A DNA stretch of 49,977 nucleotides from an uncultured Treponema sp. (GCA_946631855.1 CAMPAL010000005.1:1-49977), one strand, 5' to 3'. Positions 16,666 to 26,106 are shown, counted from the stretch's first letter. Program-made: numbers and translations. The notes: generated by a model not told the origin, from the letters alone.

Positions 16666-16700
16666 AGGGGTGCATGCTGAAAAAGTATGCACCTTTTTTA
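16666..16700 (+). terminator. Intrinsic terminator between livJ and livH
   Basis: GGTGCATGC (16669-16677) pairs with GTATGCACC (16685-16693), allowing one G-T pair, and six Ts follow. Partial read-through here would give more LivJ than permease. Confidence 0.85.
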
Positions 16701-16770
16701 TTTAACAGATTTTTTGTACAATATATCGAAAAATTTGAAAGTTATGTAAAACATAAAGTTGGAGGTTAAA

Positions 16771-17661
16771 TTGAATACCTTTTTAACGCAATTAGTTAAT
16801 GGACTTTCATTGGGTAGTATTTACGCTTTGATTGCTCTTGGCTATACAATGGTTTACGGTATTGTAAAGTTGATTAACTTTGCCCATGGCGATGTTATGA
16901 TGATTGGTGCTTATACCGGTTACTTTATTTTAAGGGCAATGGGAACTACACCTTGGGGACTTGCTTGTGCCTTCCTTGGTGCAATGATTGTTTGTTCTTT
17001 GTTGAGCCTTTTAATTGAACGCTGTGCCTATCGTCCTTTAAGAAATGCACCACGTTTGAATTCTTTAATCACAGCAATTGCAGTGGAATTAATTTTACAG
17101 AATGGTATGCGTGTTCTTCCATTTGTTGGTCCAAATCCACGCCAGTTCCCAACAATGGATACTCATATTTACAATTTCGGAATTATTTCTGTTTCAAATA
17201 TCCAGTTGATTGTAATTATTTCTTCTGCACTTTTGATGGTTCTTTTAAATTATGTAATTAATTATACAAGAACAGGTAAAGCAATGCGTGCCGTTTCTTA
17301 TGATTTAGGTGCTTCTAGTTTGATGGGTATAAATGTAAACAGAACTATTGCAATCACTTTTGTTATTGGTTCTATTCTTGCAGGTGCTGGTGGAGTTCTT
17401 TACGCTACAGCTTATCCTCAGATTGAACCAACAATGGGATACATTCCTGGCTTAAAAGCATTCGTAGCCGCTGTACTTGGTGGAATTGGTTCTGTTCCTG
17501 GAGCAATGCTTGGTGGTGTAATTCTTGGTATTGCTGAAACAATGACAAAGGCTTATATCTCATCTCAGTATGCAGATGCAATTTCTTATTTGATTTTAAT
17601 TGTAATCCTTCTTGTAAAACCTGCCGGACTTTTAGGCAAGAAGAAAGTTGTTAAGGTTTAA
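16771..17661 (+). CDS. livH: Branched-chain amino-acid ABC transporter permease LivH
   Basis: This inner-membrane permease has about 296 residues. It opens with LVNGLSLGSIYALIALGYT and MVYGIVKLINFAHGD, both LivH hallmarks, and has about eight membrane segments. The start is TTG at 16771, with GGAGG five bases upstream; a TTG 12 nt earlier overlaps that ribosome site and is unlikely. It is first in the livH-livM-livG-livF-CBS operon, 13 bp before livM, and pairs with LivM as the membrane channel. Confidence 0.94.
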   Translation: MNTFLTQLVNGLSLGSIYALIALGYTMVYGIVKLINFAHGDVMMIGAYTGYFILRAMGTTPWGLACAFLGAMIVCSLLSLLIERCAYRPLRNAPRLNSLITAIAVELILQNGMRVLPFVGPNPRQFPTMDTHIYNFGIISVSNIQLIVIISSALLMVLLNYVINYTRTGKAMRAVSYDLGASSLMGINVNRTIAITFVIGSILAGAGGVLYATAYPQIEPTMGYIPGLKAFVAAVLGGIGSVPGAMLGGVILGIAETMTKAYISSQYADAISYLILIVILLVKPAGLLGKKKVVKV

Positions 17662-17673
17662 GGAGGATAAGAA

Positions 17674-18720
17674 ATGAAAAATAAGTTTGTTAGAAATACA
17701 ATTATTCTTACAGTAATTGGACTTGCGTGTGTTTTAATTCCTTCTGGACTTATTACATTAAAGTCTTTCTTTTATGATCTTCCAATTGGTATTGATGCCT
17801 ACTGGGCTCAGGTTATAACACTCGCTGGTGTAAATGCCATTATGGCTTTGAGTGTAAACGTAGTTTGTGGTATTACAGGTCAGCTTAGTTTGGGTCAGGC
17901 TGGTTTCCAGGCAATCGGAGCTTATGCAGTAATTCTTCTTACTCAGAATCTTCATCTGCCACTTCCTGTAAGTATTATTTTGGCAGGTTTAATTGCAGCC
18001 CTTTTTGGATTTTTGATTGGTTTCCCAACTTTAAAACTTGAAGGTGATTATCTTGCTATTGTAACACTTGCTTTTGGTGAAATTATTCGTGTTGTTCTGT
18101 TGAATCAAAAATCATGGACAGGCGGTCCAAATGGTATTCAGTTTGGAACAATTTTTACTGAATCATTGGAATGGGGTGCAACAATTGCCTATGCATCGGT
18201 TATTGGTGTTTTAGTATTGATTGTAGTCTTCCTTCAGAATTTCCTTCGTTCAACTTATGGTCGTGCAATAATGGCTGTTCGTGAAGATGAAATTGCTGCT
18301 AATTCTTCGGGAATTGGTGTTTTCAAGTATAAGATGATTGGTTTTGTTATTGCTTCATTTATTGGAGGAATTGGCGGAGCTTTGTATGCACCTTTAATTG
18401 GTTTTGTTAAGCCTGATCTGGCATCATTCAACAACTCTGTAAACGATTTGATTTATGTCGTTCTTGGTGGTATGGGTTCTGTTACTGGGGCAATTTTTGC
18501 AGCTTTTGTTCTTACAATTCTCCAGGAAGTTTTGCGTTTCTTAAGAGATTACCGCTTGTTGATTTATCCATTAATTTTAATTGTGATGATGCTCTTTAGA
18601 CCACAGGGATTACTTGGTACTGCAGAACTTTGTTTCTTTAAGATTCCAGATTACTTTAAGGCAATTGGTCGCTGGTTCAAAAATTTATTTTCAAAATCAG
18701 CTAAGAAGGAGGCAAAATAA
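17674..18720 (+). CDS. livM: Branched-chain amino-acid ABC transporter permease LivM
   Basis: The second permease subunit has 348 residues and about nine membrane helices. VVCGITGQLSLGQAGFQAIGAY is the LivM signature region, and FPTLKLEGDYLAIVTLAFGEIIR precedes the ABC-contacting loop. AAGGAGG precedes the ATG. Its stop overlaps the livG start by one base (TAATG), so the two are translationally coupled. The C-terminal ~40 residues are basic and probably cytoplasmic. Confidence 0.94.
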   Translation: MKNKFVRNTIILTVIGLACVLIPSGLITLKSFFYDLPIGIDAYWAQVITLAGVNAIMALSVNVVCGITGQLSLGQAGFQAIGAYAVILLTQNLHLPLPVSIILAGLIAALFGFLIGFPTLKLEGDYLAIVTLAFGEIIRVVLLNQKSWTGGPNGIQFGTIFTESLEWGATIAYASVIGVLVLIVVFLQNFLRSTYGRAIMAVREDEIAANSSGIGVFKYKMIGFVIASFIGGIGGALYAPLIGFVKPDLASFNNSVNDLIYVVLGGMGSVTGAIFAAFVLTILQEVLRFLRDYRLLIYPLILIVMMLFRPQGLLGTAELCFFKIPDYFKAIGRWFKNLFSKSAKKEAK

Positions 18721-19544
18721 TGGCAGAAGAAAAGAGAGAACTGCTCCTTCGTGCAAAAGATATTTCGATTGTTTTTGGTGGACTTAAAGCTGTATCAGAT
18801 TTTTCACTGGATTTGTATGAAGGTGAACTGATTGGTTTGATTGGTCCAAATGGTGCTGGTAAAACTACAGTATTTAATATGCTTTCTGGTGTTTATAAAC
18901 CAACATCTGGAACAATCACTTTTGTTGATAAAAAAGGAAATTTACAGGTTATTAATAAAAAATCGCCTGCACAGTTGAATAGAATTGGTATTGCGCGAAC
19001 TTTCCAGAATATTCGACTTTTTGGCGGTATGACTGTTCGCGATAACATTAAAATTGCCCTTCATCAGACTCGTGGCGTTAATCCTTTGGATGTAGAATTC
19101 CGTACAAAAAAATTCCGCAATGATGAAGAAATGATGGATGCAAAAGCACTACACCTTTTAAGTCTGTTCCATATGGAAAATAAGATTGATGAACTTGCAA
19201 AAAATCTTCCTTATGGTGAACAGAGAAAACTTGAAATTTGTCGTGCACTTGCTTCTGCTCCAAAACTTCTGCTTCTTGATGAACCTGCTGCAGGTATGAA
19301 TGGTCAGGAAACACAGGAATTGATGGAAATGATTGCCTTTATCAGAAAGGAATTTAATCTTACAGTTTTGTTGATTGAACATGATATGAAGCTGGTAATG
19401 GGTATTTGTGAACGACTTATGGTTTTGAACTATGGTTCTGTAATTGCTGCCGGAACTCCTGCAGAAATTCAGTCAAATCCAACTGTTATTAAGGCTTATC
19501 TTGGTTCTGGTTATGAACAGATGACTGCTGGAGGTGACAAATAA
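18720..19544 (+). CDS. livG: Branched-chain amino-acid ABC transporter ATP-binding protein LivG
   Basis: This cytoplasmic ATPase has 274 residues. Walker A GPNGAGKTT lies near residue 42, the family-typical signature appears as LPYGEQRKLEICRALA instead of LSGGQ, and Walker B LLLLDEPAAGMN follows with the switch His in IEHDMKLV. This variant signature is standard for LivG. It pairs with LivF to drive the transporter. It overlaps livM and livF by one base at each end. Confidence 0.95.
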   Translation: MAEEKRELLLRAKDISIVFGGLKAVSDFSLDLYEGELIGLIGPNGAGKTTVFNMLSGVYKPTSGTITFVDKKGNLQVINKKSPAQLNRIGIARTFQNIRLFGGMTVRDNIKIALHQTRGVNPLDVEFRTKKFRNDEEMMDAKALHLLSLFHMENKIDELAKNLPYGEQRKLEICRALASAPKLLLLDEPAAGMNGQETQELMEMIAFIRKEFNLTVLLIEHDMKLVMGICERLMVLNYGSVIAAGTPAEIQSNPTVIKAYLGSGYEQMTAGGDK

Positions 19545-20254
19545 TGAGTATGCTTGAAGTAAAAGATTTAGTTGTTTCTTACGGTGCCATTAAGGCTTTG
19601 AGAGGAATTTCTTTTGATGTAGATGCAGGAGAAATTATTTCCCTTATCGGTTCAAATGGAGCTGGAAAAACAACAACATTACATTCAGTAAGTAATTTGA
19701 TTAAAAAGGTAAGTGGTTCTATCACTTTTGATGGAGTTGATATCACCAATGTAAATCCGGATAAAATTGTTCAGATGGGACTTATTCAGGTTCCGGAAGG
19801 ACGTCGTGTTTTTGCTAACATGAGTGTAAAAGAAAATCTTGAAATGGGTGCTTATCTTAGACGTGATAAAGAAAATATCAAAAAAGATATGGAATGGTGT
19901 TATGAATTATTCCCACGTTTGAAGGAACGTTTAAGCCAGCTTTCAGGAACTTTGTCTGGTGGTGAACAGCAGATGCTTGCAATGGCTCGTGCACTTATGT
20001 CTAAGCCAAAATTACTGTTACTTGATGAACCTTCTATGGGATTAGCCCCAATTCTGGTGGATGAAATATTTGATATCATTACTAAAATTTCTTCTAGCGG
20101 TACAACAATTCTCTTAGTTGAACAAAATGCATATAAAGCTTTGTCAATTGCCAATAGAGCGTATATACTAGAAACAGGCCAAATCACTAAAACTGGAAAA
20201 GCTAGTGATTTGATTACGGATAAGGCTGTTATTTCGGCATATTTAGGAGGCTAA
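19544..20254 (+). CDS. livF: Branched-chain amino-acid ABC transporter ATP-binding protein LivF
   Basis: The second ATPase has 236 residues, normal for LivF. Walker A GSNGAGKTTT is near residue 36, the ABC signature is LSGGEQQMLAMARAL, and Walker B is LLLLDEPSMGLAP with the switch region VEQNAYKAL. QVPEGRRVFANMSV is also characteristic. The ATG overlaps the livG stop. The CBS gene begins 3 nt after its stop. Confidence 0.95.
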   Translation: MSMLEVKDLVVSYGAIKALRGISFDVDAGEIISLIGSNGAGKTTTLHSVSNLIKKVSGSITFDGVDITNVNPDKIVQMGLIQVPEGRRVFANMSVKENLEMGAYLRRDKENIKKDMEWCYELFPRLKERLSQLSGTLSGGEQQMLAMARALMSKPKLLLLDEPSMGLAPILVDEIFDIITKISSSGTTILLVEQNAYKALSIANRAYILETGQITKTGKASDLITDKAVISAYLGG

Positions 20255-20256
20255 AA

Positions 20257-20898
20257 ATGTTAGTTCGAGACGTAATGACAAAAAATCCAATCACTATTGA
20301 TGTTAAGGCTTCTATTAGAGAAGCAAATGATTTGATGAAGAAAAATAATATCAATAAATTGCCTGTTTTAGATAAAAGCGGTTCGCTGGTTGGAATTATT
20401 ACCGCAAATGATTTACAGCGTGCAGCACCAAGTGAAGCAACAACTCTTGATATGTACGAATTGAGTTATCTTTTGAGCAAGCTTACTGTTGAAAAAACAA
20501 TGGTAAAAAAGGTTTTTACAGTTCAGGAAACAGAAACTGTAGAAGCAGCTGCAAAAATAATGTCAGATGGAGATTTTGGTTGTCTTCCAGTTATGAAGGA
20601 TAAATTGTTGGTTGGAATTATTACCGACAGCGATTTGTTTAAGATGTTTATTAATATGTTTGAAACAAAAGTTCCAAGCGTACGTGCTATTGTAACTATG
20701 GCAGATGCATCGGGTGCTTTAGGTAAGTTTGCACAGAAAATTGCAGATGCAAATGGTAATATCATCACTTGTATTACAACAGATGCAGAAAATCCTAGCG
20801 ATAGAAAAGTTACAATCAAAGTAACTGGTATAAAACTGGATGAGTTTAAGAAAATTTGTGAATCTTGTGGAACTGTTTCAGATATCCGCGAAGTTTAA
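20257..20898 (+). CDS. CBS-pair and ACT domain protein, probable sensor linked to the liv transporter
   Basis: The 213-residue protein has two CBS motifs (about 1-58 and 75-130), each with the VRDVMTKNP- or VEKTMVKKVF-type start and a VGIIT(A/D)(N/S)DL end. An ACT-like domain (about 140-213) follows. CBS pairs bind adenine nucleotides and ACT domains bind amino acids, so this resembles the AcuB type. It is the last gene of the liv operon, with GGAGG before its ATG. A role in sensing energy state or branched-chain amino acids and adjusting transport is inference. Confidence 0.85.
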   Translation: MLVRDVMTKNPITIDVKASIREANDLMKKNNINKLPVLDKSGSLVGIITANDLQRAAPSEATTLDMYELSYLLSKLTVEKTMVKKVFTVQETETVEAAAKIMSDGDFGCLPVMKDKLLVGIITDSDLFKMFINMFETKVPSVRAIVTMADASGALGKFAQKIADANGNIITCITTDAENPSDRKVTIKVTGIKLDEFKKICESCGTVSDIREV

Positions 20899-20932
20899 AA
20901 ATCTTTCTTTAAAATAAGATTTGATAAGAGAA

Positions 20933-20978
20933 AACGAGATTTATGGAGATTTAATTTTCATAAATCTCGTTTTTTTTT
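20933..20978 (+). terminator. Strong intrinsic terminator of the liv operon
   Basis: AACGAGATTTATG and CATAAATCTCGTT form a perfect 13-bp stem around a 13-nt loop, followed by a long T-run. Confidence 0.92.
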
Positions 20979-21050
20979 AACGTAAATTAATCTGTAATTT
21001 TTTTTACCTTAATTACTTTTATTTAGTAGAAAAAGATTTATACAAATAAG

Positions 21051-21056
21051 TATAAT
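21051..21056 (+). promoter_or_regulatory. Candidate -10 of the M16 protease gene
   Basis: A consensus TATAAT lies 25 nt before the ATG. The matching -35 region is poor. The rest of the 183-bp gap holds the liv terminator. Confidence 0.35.
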
Positions 21057-21081
21057 AATAAAAAATTATTAGAGGGTTTAA

Positions 21082-23931
21082 ATGAAAAAGTTTCTAAATC
21101 ATTTTACTTTAGTTTTTATTGCTATTTTTTTAGTAATAAACCTTTCTTTTGTTGGATGTGCGTCTACATCATCAAATTCTAATACAGATGCAACATTAAA
21201 ATGGGATTCTAAGTATAAACTTGGCAGTCTTGATAATGGAATGACTTATTATATTCGTAAAAATTCAATTCCTGCTAATAGAATTACTCTTAGACTTGTT
21301 GTAAAAGCAGGTTCTTGTATGGAGGAAGAAGACCAGAAGGGTATTGCTCATTTAATTGAACATATGTGTTTTAATGGAACTGAGCATTTCGAAAAGTCTG
21401 CAATTGTAGATTATTTTGAAAAAATTGGTATGAATTTTGGTTCTGACTTGAATGCTTACACCTCTTTTGAAGAAACTGTTTATAAACTTGAAATTCCAGC
21501 AGACGATCCAGAAATTTTGAATACTGCAATGATGATTTTGCATGACTGGGCTTGTGCGGTAACTTTTTCACAGGAAGAGCTTGATAAAGAACGTGGAGTT
21601 GTAACTGAAGAGTGGCGTCTTGGACAGGGCTTTCAGGAAAGATTATCTGAAAAACAGATAAAACTCCTTTTGCATGATTCTGTTTATGAAAATCGACGTC
21701 CTATTGGGGATATGAATATAGTTAAAAATATCAGCCGTGATCGAGTCCTTGATTTTTATAAAAAGTGGTATAGACCAGAATTAATGTCGGTAGTAGTTGT
21801 TGGTGATTTAGAAACTTCAAAAATGGAAGCTTCGATTAAAAAGATAATGGGTCAGATTCCTGCTTCGGAAGAAAAAATTACACGTCCAAACTTTAGTGTT
21901 CCTTATCCTACAGAAAAGAAGATTAGCATTTTAGCTGATAAAGAAATGCCTTATACACAGGTATTTATGTTTGAACAAGAAAAGGATTACAAAATTATTG
22001 AAACAGAAAAGGAACTGAAGGAAGAGATTGCAAAAGAAATTGCCGCTAAGATTTTTGAAGTTCGTATGAACGAAATTTCAGCAAAAGCAGAAAGTCCTTG
22101 GCTGGCGGCAGGTGCAAATGAAATATCTCTTACAAATACTTCTGCTCATAACTATCTGGGAGTTTATCCAAAATCTGGACAATTTACACAGGCTTTGAAA
22201 CAGTTCTTTGATGAAACAGACAGATTTATTGATTTTGGTGTTACTGAATCAGAAGTTGAAAGAGTAAAAGCGGGTTATTTATCTTCTCAGGAATTGTCTT
22301 ATCAGAATAAGGATAAAGTCGAAAACGTTAATTATGCTGATAGACTGGTTTATTCTGCCATTGTTGGAAAAGTTCAGACTTCGGAGGAAGATTATCTTAA
22401 GATTTATAAAAGAATAATTCCTGCTATCACAATTGAAGATGTAAATGCAGCTGCAAAAAAGGCTTTGGGAAACAGAGGTTCTTTAATGTTCATTGCCTGC
22501 AATCCAAGTGAAAAATTGCCTTCTGAAGCAGAAATTATGTCACTGTGGAAAAATTACAAGAGTAGTGGACTTGCAGCTTATGAGGATGATTCTTCTAACG
22601 GTTTGATGAAACGTCCTGCAAATAAGGCAAAAATAGTTTCTAAAAAGCAGATAAAAGAACTGGGCATGAAGGAATATCTTCTTGAAAACGGAATTAGGAT
22701 TTTGACCAAGAAAACTGATTTTGAGAAGAACTTCTTTTATATGAATGTTTTCAGTAAGGGTGGACTTTACCAGGTGGCAGAAGAAGATGTTCCATCAGCT
22801 TCGGTTGCTTTATCTTATGCAATGTATTCAGGCTTTGAAAATCTTACATATAATCAGCTGGTGAAAGAAATTTCTTCAAAGCAGATTAGATTTAATTTTG
22901 ATATACAAAATACTTCGGAATATTTTTCAACAGCATGTTCTAGTAATTATTCAGAAGAACTTTTACAGATGCTCCACCTTTTCTTTAGTCAGGTTAAATT
23001 TAATGATGATGCATGGAATACAGTTATTCACCAGCTTAAAGAGGCTGCTAGTAGTCATGGAAATGCTCCAAATGATGTTTTCTCAGATAAGATTAAAGAA
23101 ATAATTTACGGAAAGAATGATATTTATCATGCACCATTCGATTTGAATTTTGTTTCAAAAATGGATGCAAAAAAAGCTGAAAAGGTTTTCAAGGAACGTT
23201 ATGGAAATCCTGCTGACTTTACTTATGTGTTTGTTGGTGATTTTGATGAAGGAAAACTTATTGAGCTTTGTCAGTACTATCTTGGTAATTTGAAAACTAC
23301 AAAAGATAGGGAAGAAACTGTTTATAAATATTATGATTTCCCTAAAGGAAAAATAAATGAAACTGTAAAGAAAGGTAAGGAAGATAAGGGACGAGTGTAC
23401 CTTTGTTTTGGTGGTGAATTGCCTGCCCAAGATGATATAGAAAAATCCTTTAAAGAAGCTAAGATTATTTCTTATTTGGAGACTATTCTTGATATTCGTT
23501 TACGCGAAGTTATTCGAGAAGATAAGAGTGGTTCTTATGGTATTGGTGTAAATGCTTATATCGATGGATATCCAGAGCGTTATTATAGAACTGAAATTTC
23601 TTTTGGATGTGAACCTGCTCGTGCTGAAGAATTGAGAGATGAAGTTCTTAATCAAATAAAATTGCTCCAAACTCAGCCTCTTGGTGAGCTTTATATTAAA
23701 AAGCTGATTGAAACAGAAAAACGCGGTAGTGAAAATAATATTTATGATAATGGCTGGTGGTTGAACAGAATTAATGCTGAATTAGTATTCACCTATGAAC
23801 CTTTGTGGGTTTCTAAAAATGAAAAGAAAAAGGAAGTTGAGTGGATTACAGCAGAAAATATTATGGAAGCTGCAAAAAAATATCTGAATGTTGATAATTA
23901 TGTTTCAGTTTATTTGAAGCCTGAAAAATAA
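21082..23931 (+). CDS. M16 (pitrilysin-type) zinc protease, probable lipoprotein
   Basis: This 949-residue protein begins with a lipoprotein signal peptide, with Cys26 after SFVG. The zinc site HLIEH is at 90-94 and the downstream third ligand is probably Glu170 (DKERGVV), about the spacing typical of the family. The inactive second M16 half covers roughly 530-949, and the length fits two fused M16 halves. It would degrade peptides in the periplasm or at the cell surface. It stands alone between two terminator hairpins; the substrate is unknown. Confidence 0.9.
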   Translation: MKKFLNHFTLVFIAIFLVINLSFVGCASTSSNSNTDATLKWDSKYKLGSLDNGMTYYIRKNSIPANRITLRLVVKAGSCMEEEDQKGIAHLIEHMCFNGTEHFEKSAIVDYFEKIGMNFGSDLNAYTSFEETVYKLEIPADDPEILNTAMMILHDWACAVTFSQEELDKERGVVTEEWRLGQGFQERLSEKQIKLLLHDSVYENRRPIGDMNIVKNISRDRVLDFYKKWYRPELMSVVVVGDLETSKMEASIKKIMGQIPASEEKITRPNFSVPYPTEKKISILADKEMPYTQVFMFEQEKDYKIIETEKELKEEIAKEIAAKIFEVRMNEISAKAESPWLAAGANEISLTNTSAHNYLGVYPKSGQFTQALKQFFDETDRFIDFGVTESEVERVKAGYLSSQELSYQNKDKVENVNYADRLVYSAIVGKVQTSEEDYLKIYKRIIPAITIEDVNAAAKKALGNRGSLMFIACNPSEKLPSEAEIMSLWKNYKSSGLAAYEDDSSNGLMKRPANKAKIVSKKQIKELGMKEYLLENGIRILTKKTDFEKNFFYMNVFSKGGLYQVAEEDVPSASVALSYAMYSGFENLTYNQLVKEISSKQIRFNFDIQNTSEYFSTACSSNYSEELLQMLHLFFSQVKFNDDAWNTVIHQLKEAASSHGNAPNDVFSDKIKEIIYGKNDIYHAPFDLNFVSKMDAKKAEKVFKERYGNPADFTYVFVGDFDEGKLIELCQYYLGNLKTTKDREETVYKYYDFPKGKINETVKKGKEDKGRVYLCFGGELPAQDDIEKSFKEAKIISYLETILDIRLREVIREDKSGSYGIGVNAYIDGYPERYYRTEISFGCEPARAEELRDEVLNQIKLLQTQPLGELYIKKLIETEKRGSENNIYDNGWWLNRINAELVFTYEPLWVSKNEKKKEVEWITAENIMEAAKKYLNVDNYVSVYLKPEK

Positions 23932-23939
23932 AAGTAGGA

Positions 23940-23988
23940 TTTGAAAGAAAAAGGAGAGGGGACAGACCCCTCTCCTTTTTCTTTCAAA
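23940..23988. terminator. Perfect 22-bp hairpin terminator built around the GGGGACAGACCCC motif
   Basis: The arms 23940-23961 and 23967-23988 are exact reverse complements and the loop is ACAGA. The outer stem is A/T-rich and the inner stem is GC-rich. Runs of T on either strand fit a bidirectional terminator between the convergent M16 and GH120 genes. Confidence 0.85.
23958..23970 (+). repeat. Repeat copy GGGGACAGACCCC at the tip of the terminator hairpin
   Basis: An exact copy of the 13-mer. It forms the inner four base pairs and the loop of the 22-bp hairpin. Confidence 0.9.
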
Positions 23989-24011
23989 CAAGGTTTTACG
24001 ATATTGTTTGG

Positions 24012-26033
24012 TTAGAATAAAGGCTTTTGAACTTCTGTTTTATCAACAAAAGGACCTGGGATGGTGGATGAATTTCGTTTTGTTCCAAAGAAGTCTTCAT
24101 CGAAGGTGATAGGACTTCCATCTGGATTTTCATACTTTTGTTCAGGTTCAAAAGCCATAGGAATATCTTCTGTAGTGAGAATATTTAATTTTGTGTCTGG
24201 AAGGAAATTGTAAACGTTTGTTTCAAGAGCAGGTTTTCCATCTTTTTCAACGTATTTAATTTCTACCTTGTTTTTAGAATCAACAACGGCATCTTTTTCT
24301 TTGTCCATAGGAAGTGCTCCGTTGAAATAGAAATTGCCTTTTGTCCAAACTGGTAATTCAGAGTAGTAACGGTCACTGGCTGGAGAACCCATTCCACAAT
24401 ATCCTTCGAACTGCTTATCCCATTCTTCAAAAGTTGGATATTTATTGTATTTGAAAGTTCCAACTCTAACGTTTGAGTCATCCCAATCAAAATTTGTACA
24501 ATTTTCCATATTGATTCTAAGTTTTTCACGCATTTCCTGCTGAATAAAAATGTTGTGGAAAATTTTGCAGTCACCATGAAGAATTGTCATAAAGCCTGCA
24601 ACTTCGGTCTGATGTGGAACGTGATATGGTGTATATCTAGGGGAAACGCGATTTATTGTTCCATTGTTGACTCCACAACCAATTGCGGTAAATGAACCTG
24701 CAATAAGATTATGAACAAGAGCAACTCCCTGTGTGGCAAGTTTTACGGCACGGTCTGAAAGGAAAATGTTGTTATCGAGGAGGGTTGGTCCGTGTGAAAC
24801 TTCAATGAAAAGATCTTCACCGGCTCCACCAATTGCTGCATCAGTCATAAGGTGATCGAAAGGCAAACAGTTGTCATGGAAGTAATTCTGTGTTACACGG
24901 GTTCCCTGTGCCTGCCAGTCTAACCACATTCCTCTTGTACAATGGTGAATATGATTTCGACGGTAAATTACATCAATTGCAGCATGCATTTTAATTCCAC
25001 CAATTTCGGCACCTGCAAGATTCTGTTTATTGTTGATATGATGGATATGATTGTCTTCAATGAGTGAAAAAACACCACCTAAGTGTCCAACAATACCTGT
25101 CTGTCCACAATCATGAATATCACAACGGCGGATTATATGTGAACCAATATTTTCTTTTGACCATCCTTCCAGCTGTGCCTGACAGATACAATCTCTTTCT
25201 GTTTGTGTTCCGTCCTTGTATTTCCATTTCAACCATTTATTATCATTTTCAGGCTGTTTGTATTTTCCTAAAGAAATACCTGAACACTTAGATTCAAAAA
25301 CTTCGCAGTCTTCAATAATCCATCCTTTTGACCAATGTGGACCAATCATTCCTTCCTGATATGCGGTAGGTGGTGCCCACTGAGTTGCGGCTTTTGAAAC
25401 TTTGAATCCGCTCAGGGTGATATAGCTGATTCCTTCTTCAGAAGGGTAGAAACAGTTTTCACGTACAGTGAATTCTACATCGGCGGTGTTGGGGTCTGTC
25501 CCCTGGAAATTTGCATAAAGAATTGTCTGGTCTTTAGATTCGTCTTGTTCGGTGTACCAGGTGTAAAGGGTAAAATCAGGATCCCAGGAAAGTTCGTATT
25601 TTTTTGGATTTTTTACTTCTTCAAGGGTTTTAACTTCATACATTGATTTTCCGTTGAGAAAAACATCTCCGGTGTGAGCCATAAAGTATGCGATGAACCA
25701 GTCTCCGCTTACAAGAGTTTTATAAGGATTATAATCACCAAAAATTTCGTTTGAAATAGCGGTTTTGTAAACATTTCCTTCTACTTTTTCCCAATTTTTT
25801 GCAACTTCCGCTCCAGTGATGTGAGCTCCAAGTTTTTCTGTAGAACGGTAAACAATTGGATTTTCTTTTGTTCCTGCATTTTTTGGATTTACATATTCAC
25901 GATATATTCCTGGCAGAACAAGAACTTCATCACCAGCTTTTGCAATTTCTGCAGCAGATTGAATTTTATTAAAAGGATTTTCTTTAGAACCATTGCCACC
26001 TGCGGGTGCAGAGGCATTTACATAATAAGTCAT
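24012..26033 (-). CDS. GH120 family beta-xylosidase (right-handed beta-helix)
   Basis: The 673-residue sequence resembles, as I recall it, Thermoanaerobacterium XylC, founding member of GH120. Shared segments include KAGDEVLVLPGIYREYV, FGDYNPYK, NFQGTDPN, GPHWSKGWIIED, WSKENIGSHIIR, GHLGGVFS and LDWQAQGTRV followed by EVSHGP. The nucleophile and acid/base would be Asp372 and Glu411. In XylC they are 23 residues apart; here they are 39 apart, so there is an insertion of about 16 residues next to the active site. With no signal peptide, it would act on imported xylo-oligosaccharides. A copy of the window's 13-bp repeat encodes GTDP (178-181). Confidence 0.88.
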   Translation of the reverse strand: MTYYVNASAPAGGNGSKENPFNKIQSAAEIAKAGDEVLVLPGIYREYVNPKNAGTKENPIVYRSTEKLGAHITGAEVAKNWEKVEGNVYKTAISNEIFGDYNPYKTLVSGDWFIAYFMAHTGDVFLNGKSMYEVKTLEEVKNPKKYELSWDPDFTLYTWYTEQDESKDQTILYANFQGTDPNTADVEFTVRENCFYPSEEGISYITLSGFKVSKAATQWAPPTAYQEGMIGPHWSKGWIIEDCEVFESKCSGISLGKYKQPENDNKWLKWKYKDGTQTERDCICQAQLEGWSKENIGSHIIRRCDIHDCGQTGIVGHLGGVFSLIEDNHIHHINNKQNLAGAEIGGIKMHAAIDVIYRRNHIHHCTRGMWLDWQAQGTRVTQNYFHDNCLPFDHLMTDAAIGGAGEDLFIEVSHGPTLLDNNIFLSDRAVKLATQGVALVHNLIAGSFTAIGCGVNNGTINRVSPRYTPYHVPHQTEVAGFMTILHGDCKIFHNIFIQQEMREKLRINMENCTNFDWDDSNVRVGTFKYNKYPTFEEWDKQFEGYCGMGSPASDRYYSELPVWTKGNFYFNGALPMDKEKDAVVDSKNKVEIKYVEKDGKPALETNVYNFLPDTKLNILTTEDIPMAFEPEQKYENPDGSPITFDEDFFGTKRNSSTIPGPFVDKTEVQKPLF
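25491..25503 (-). repeat. Repeat copy inside the GH120 gene
   Basis: An exact 13-mer, oriented so that GGGGACAGACCCC is on the coding (minus) strand and reads G-T-D-P. Confidence 0.85.
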
Positions 26034-26106
26034 TTGTATCTCCTGTGATTTATACTTAAAGTACCATTTTAAATTATTGAAAAAATAAAGATATAAAGAA
26101 ATTTCC

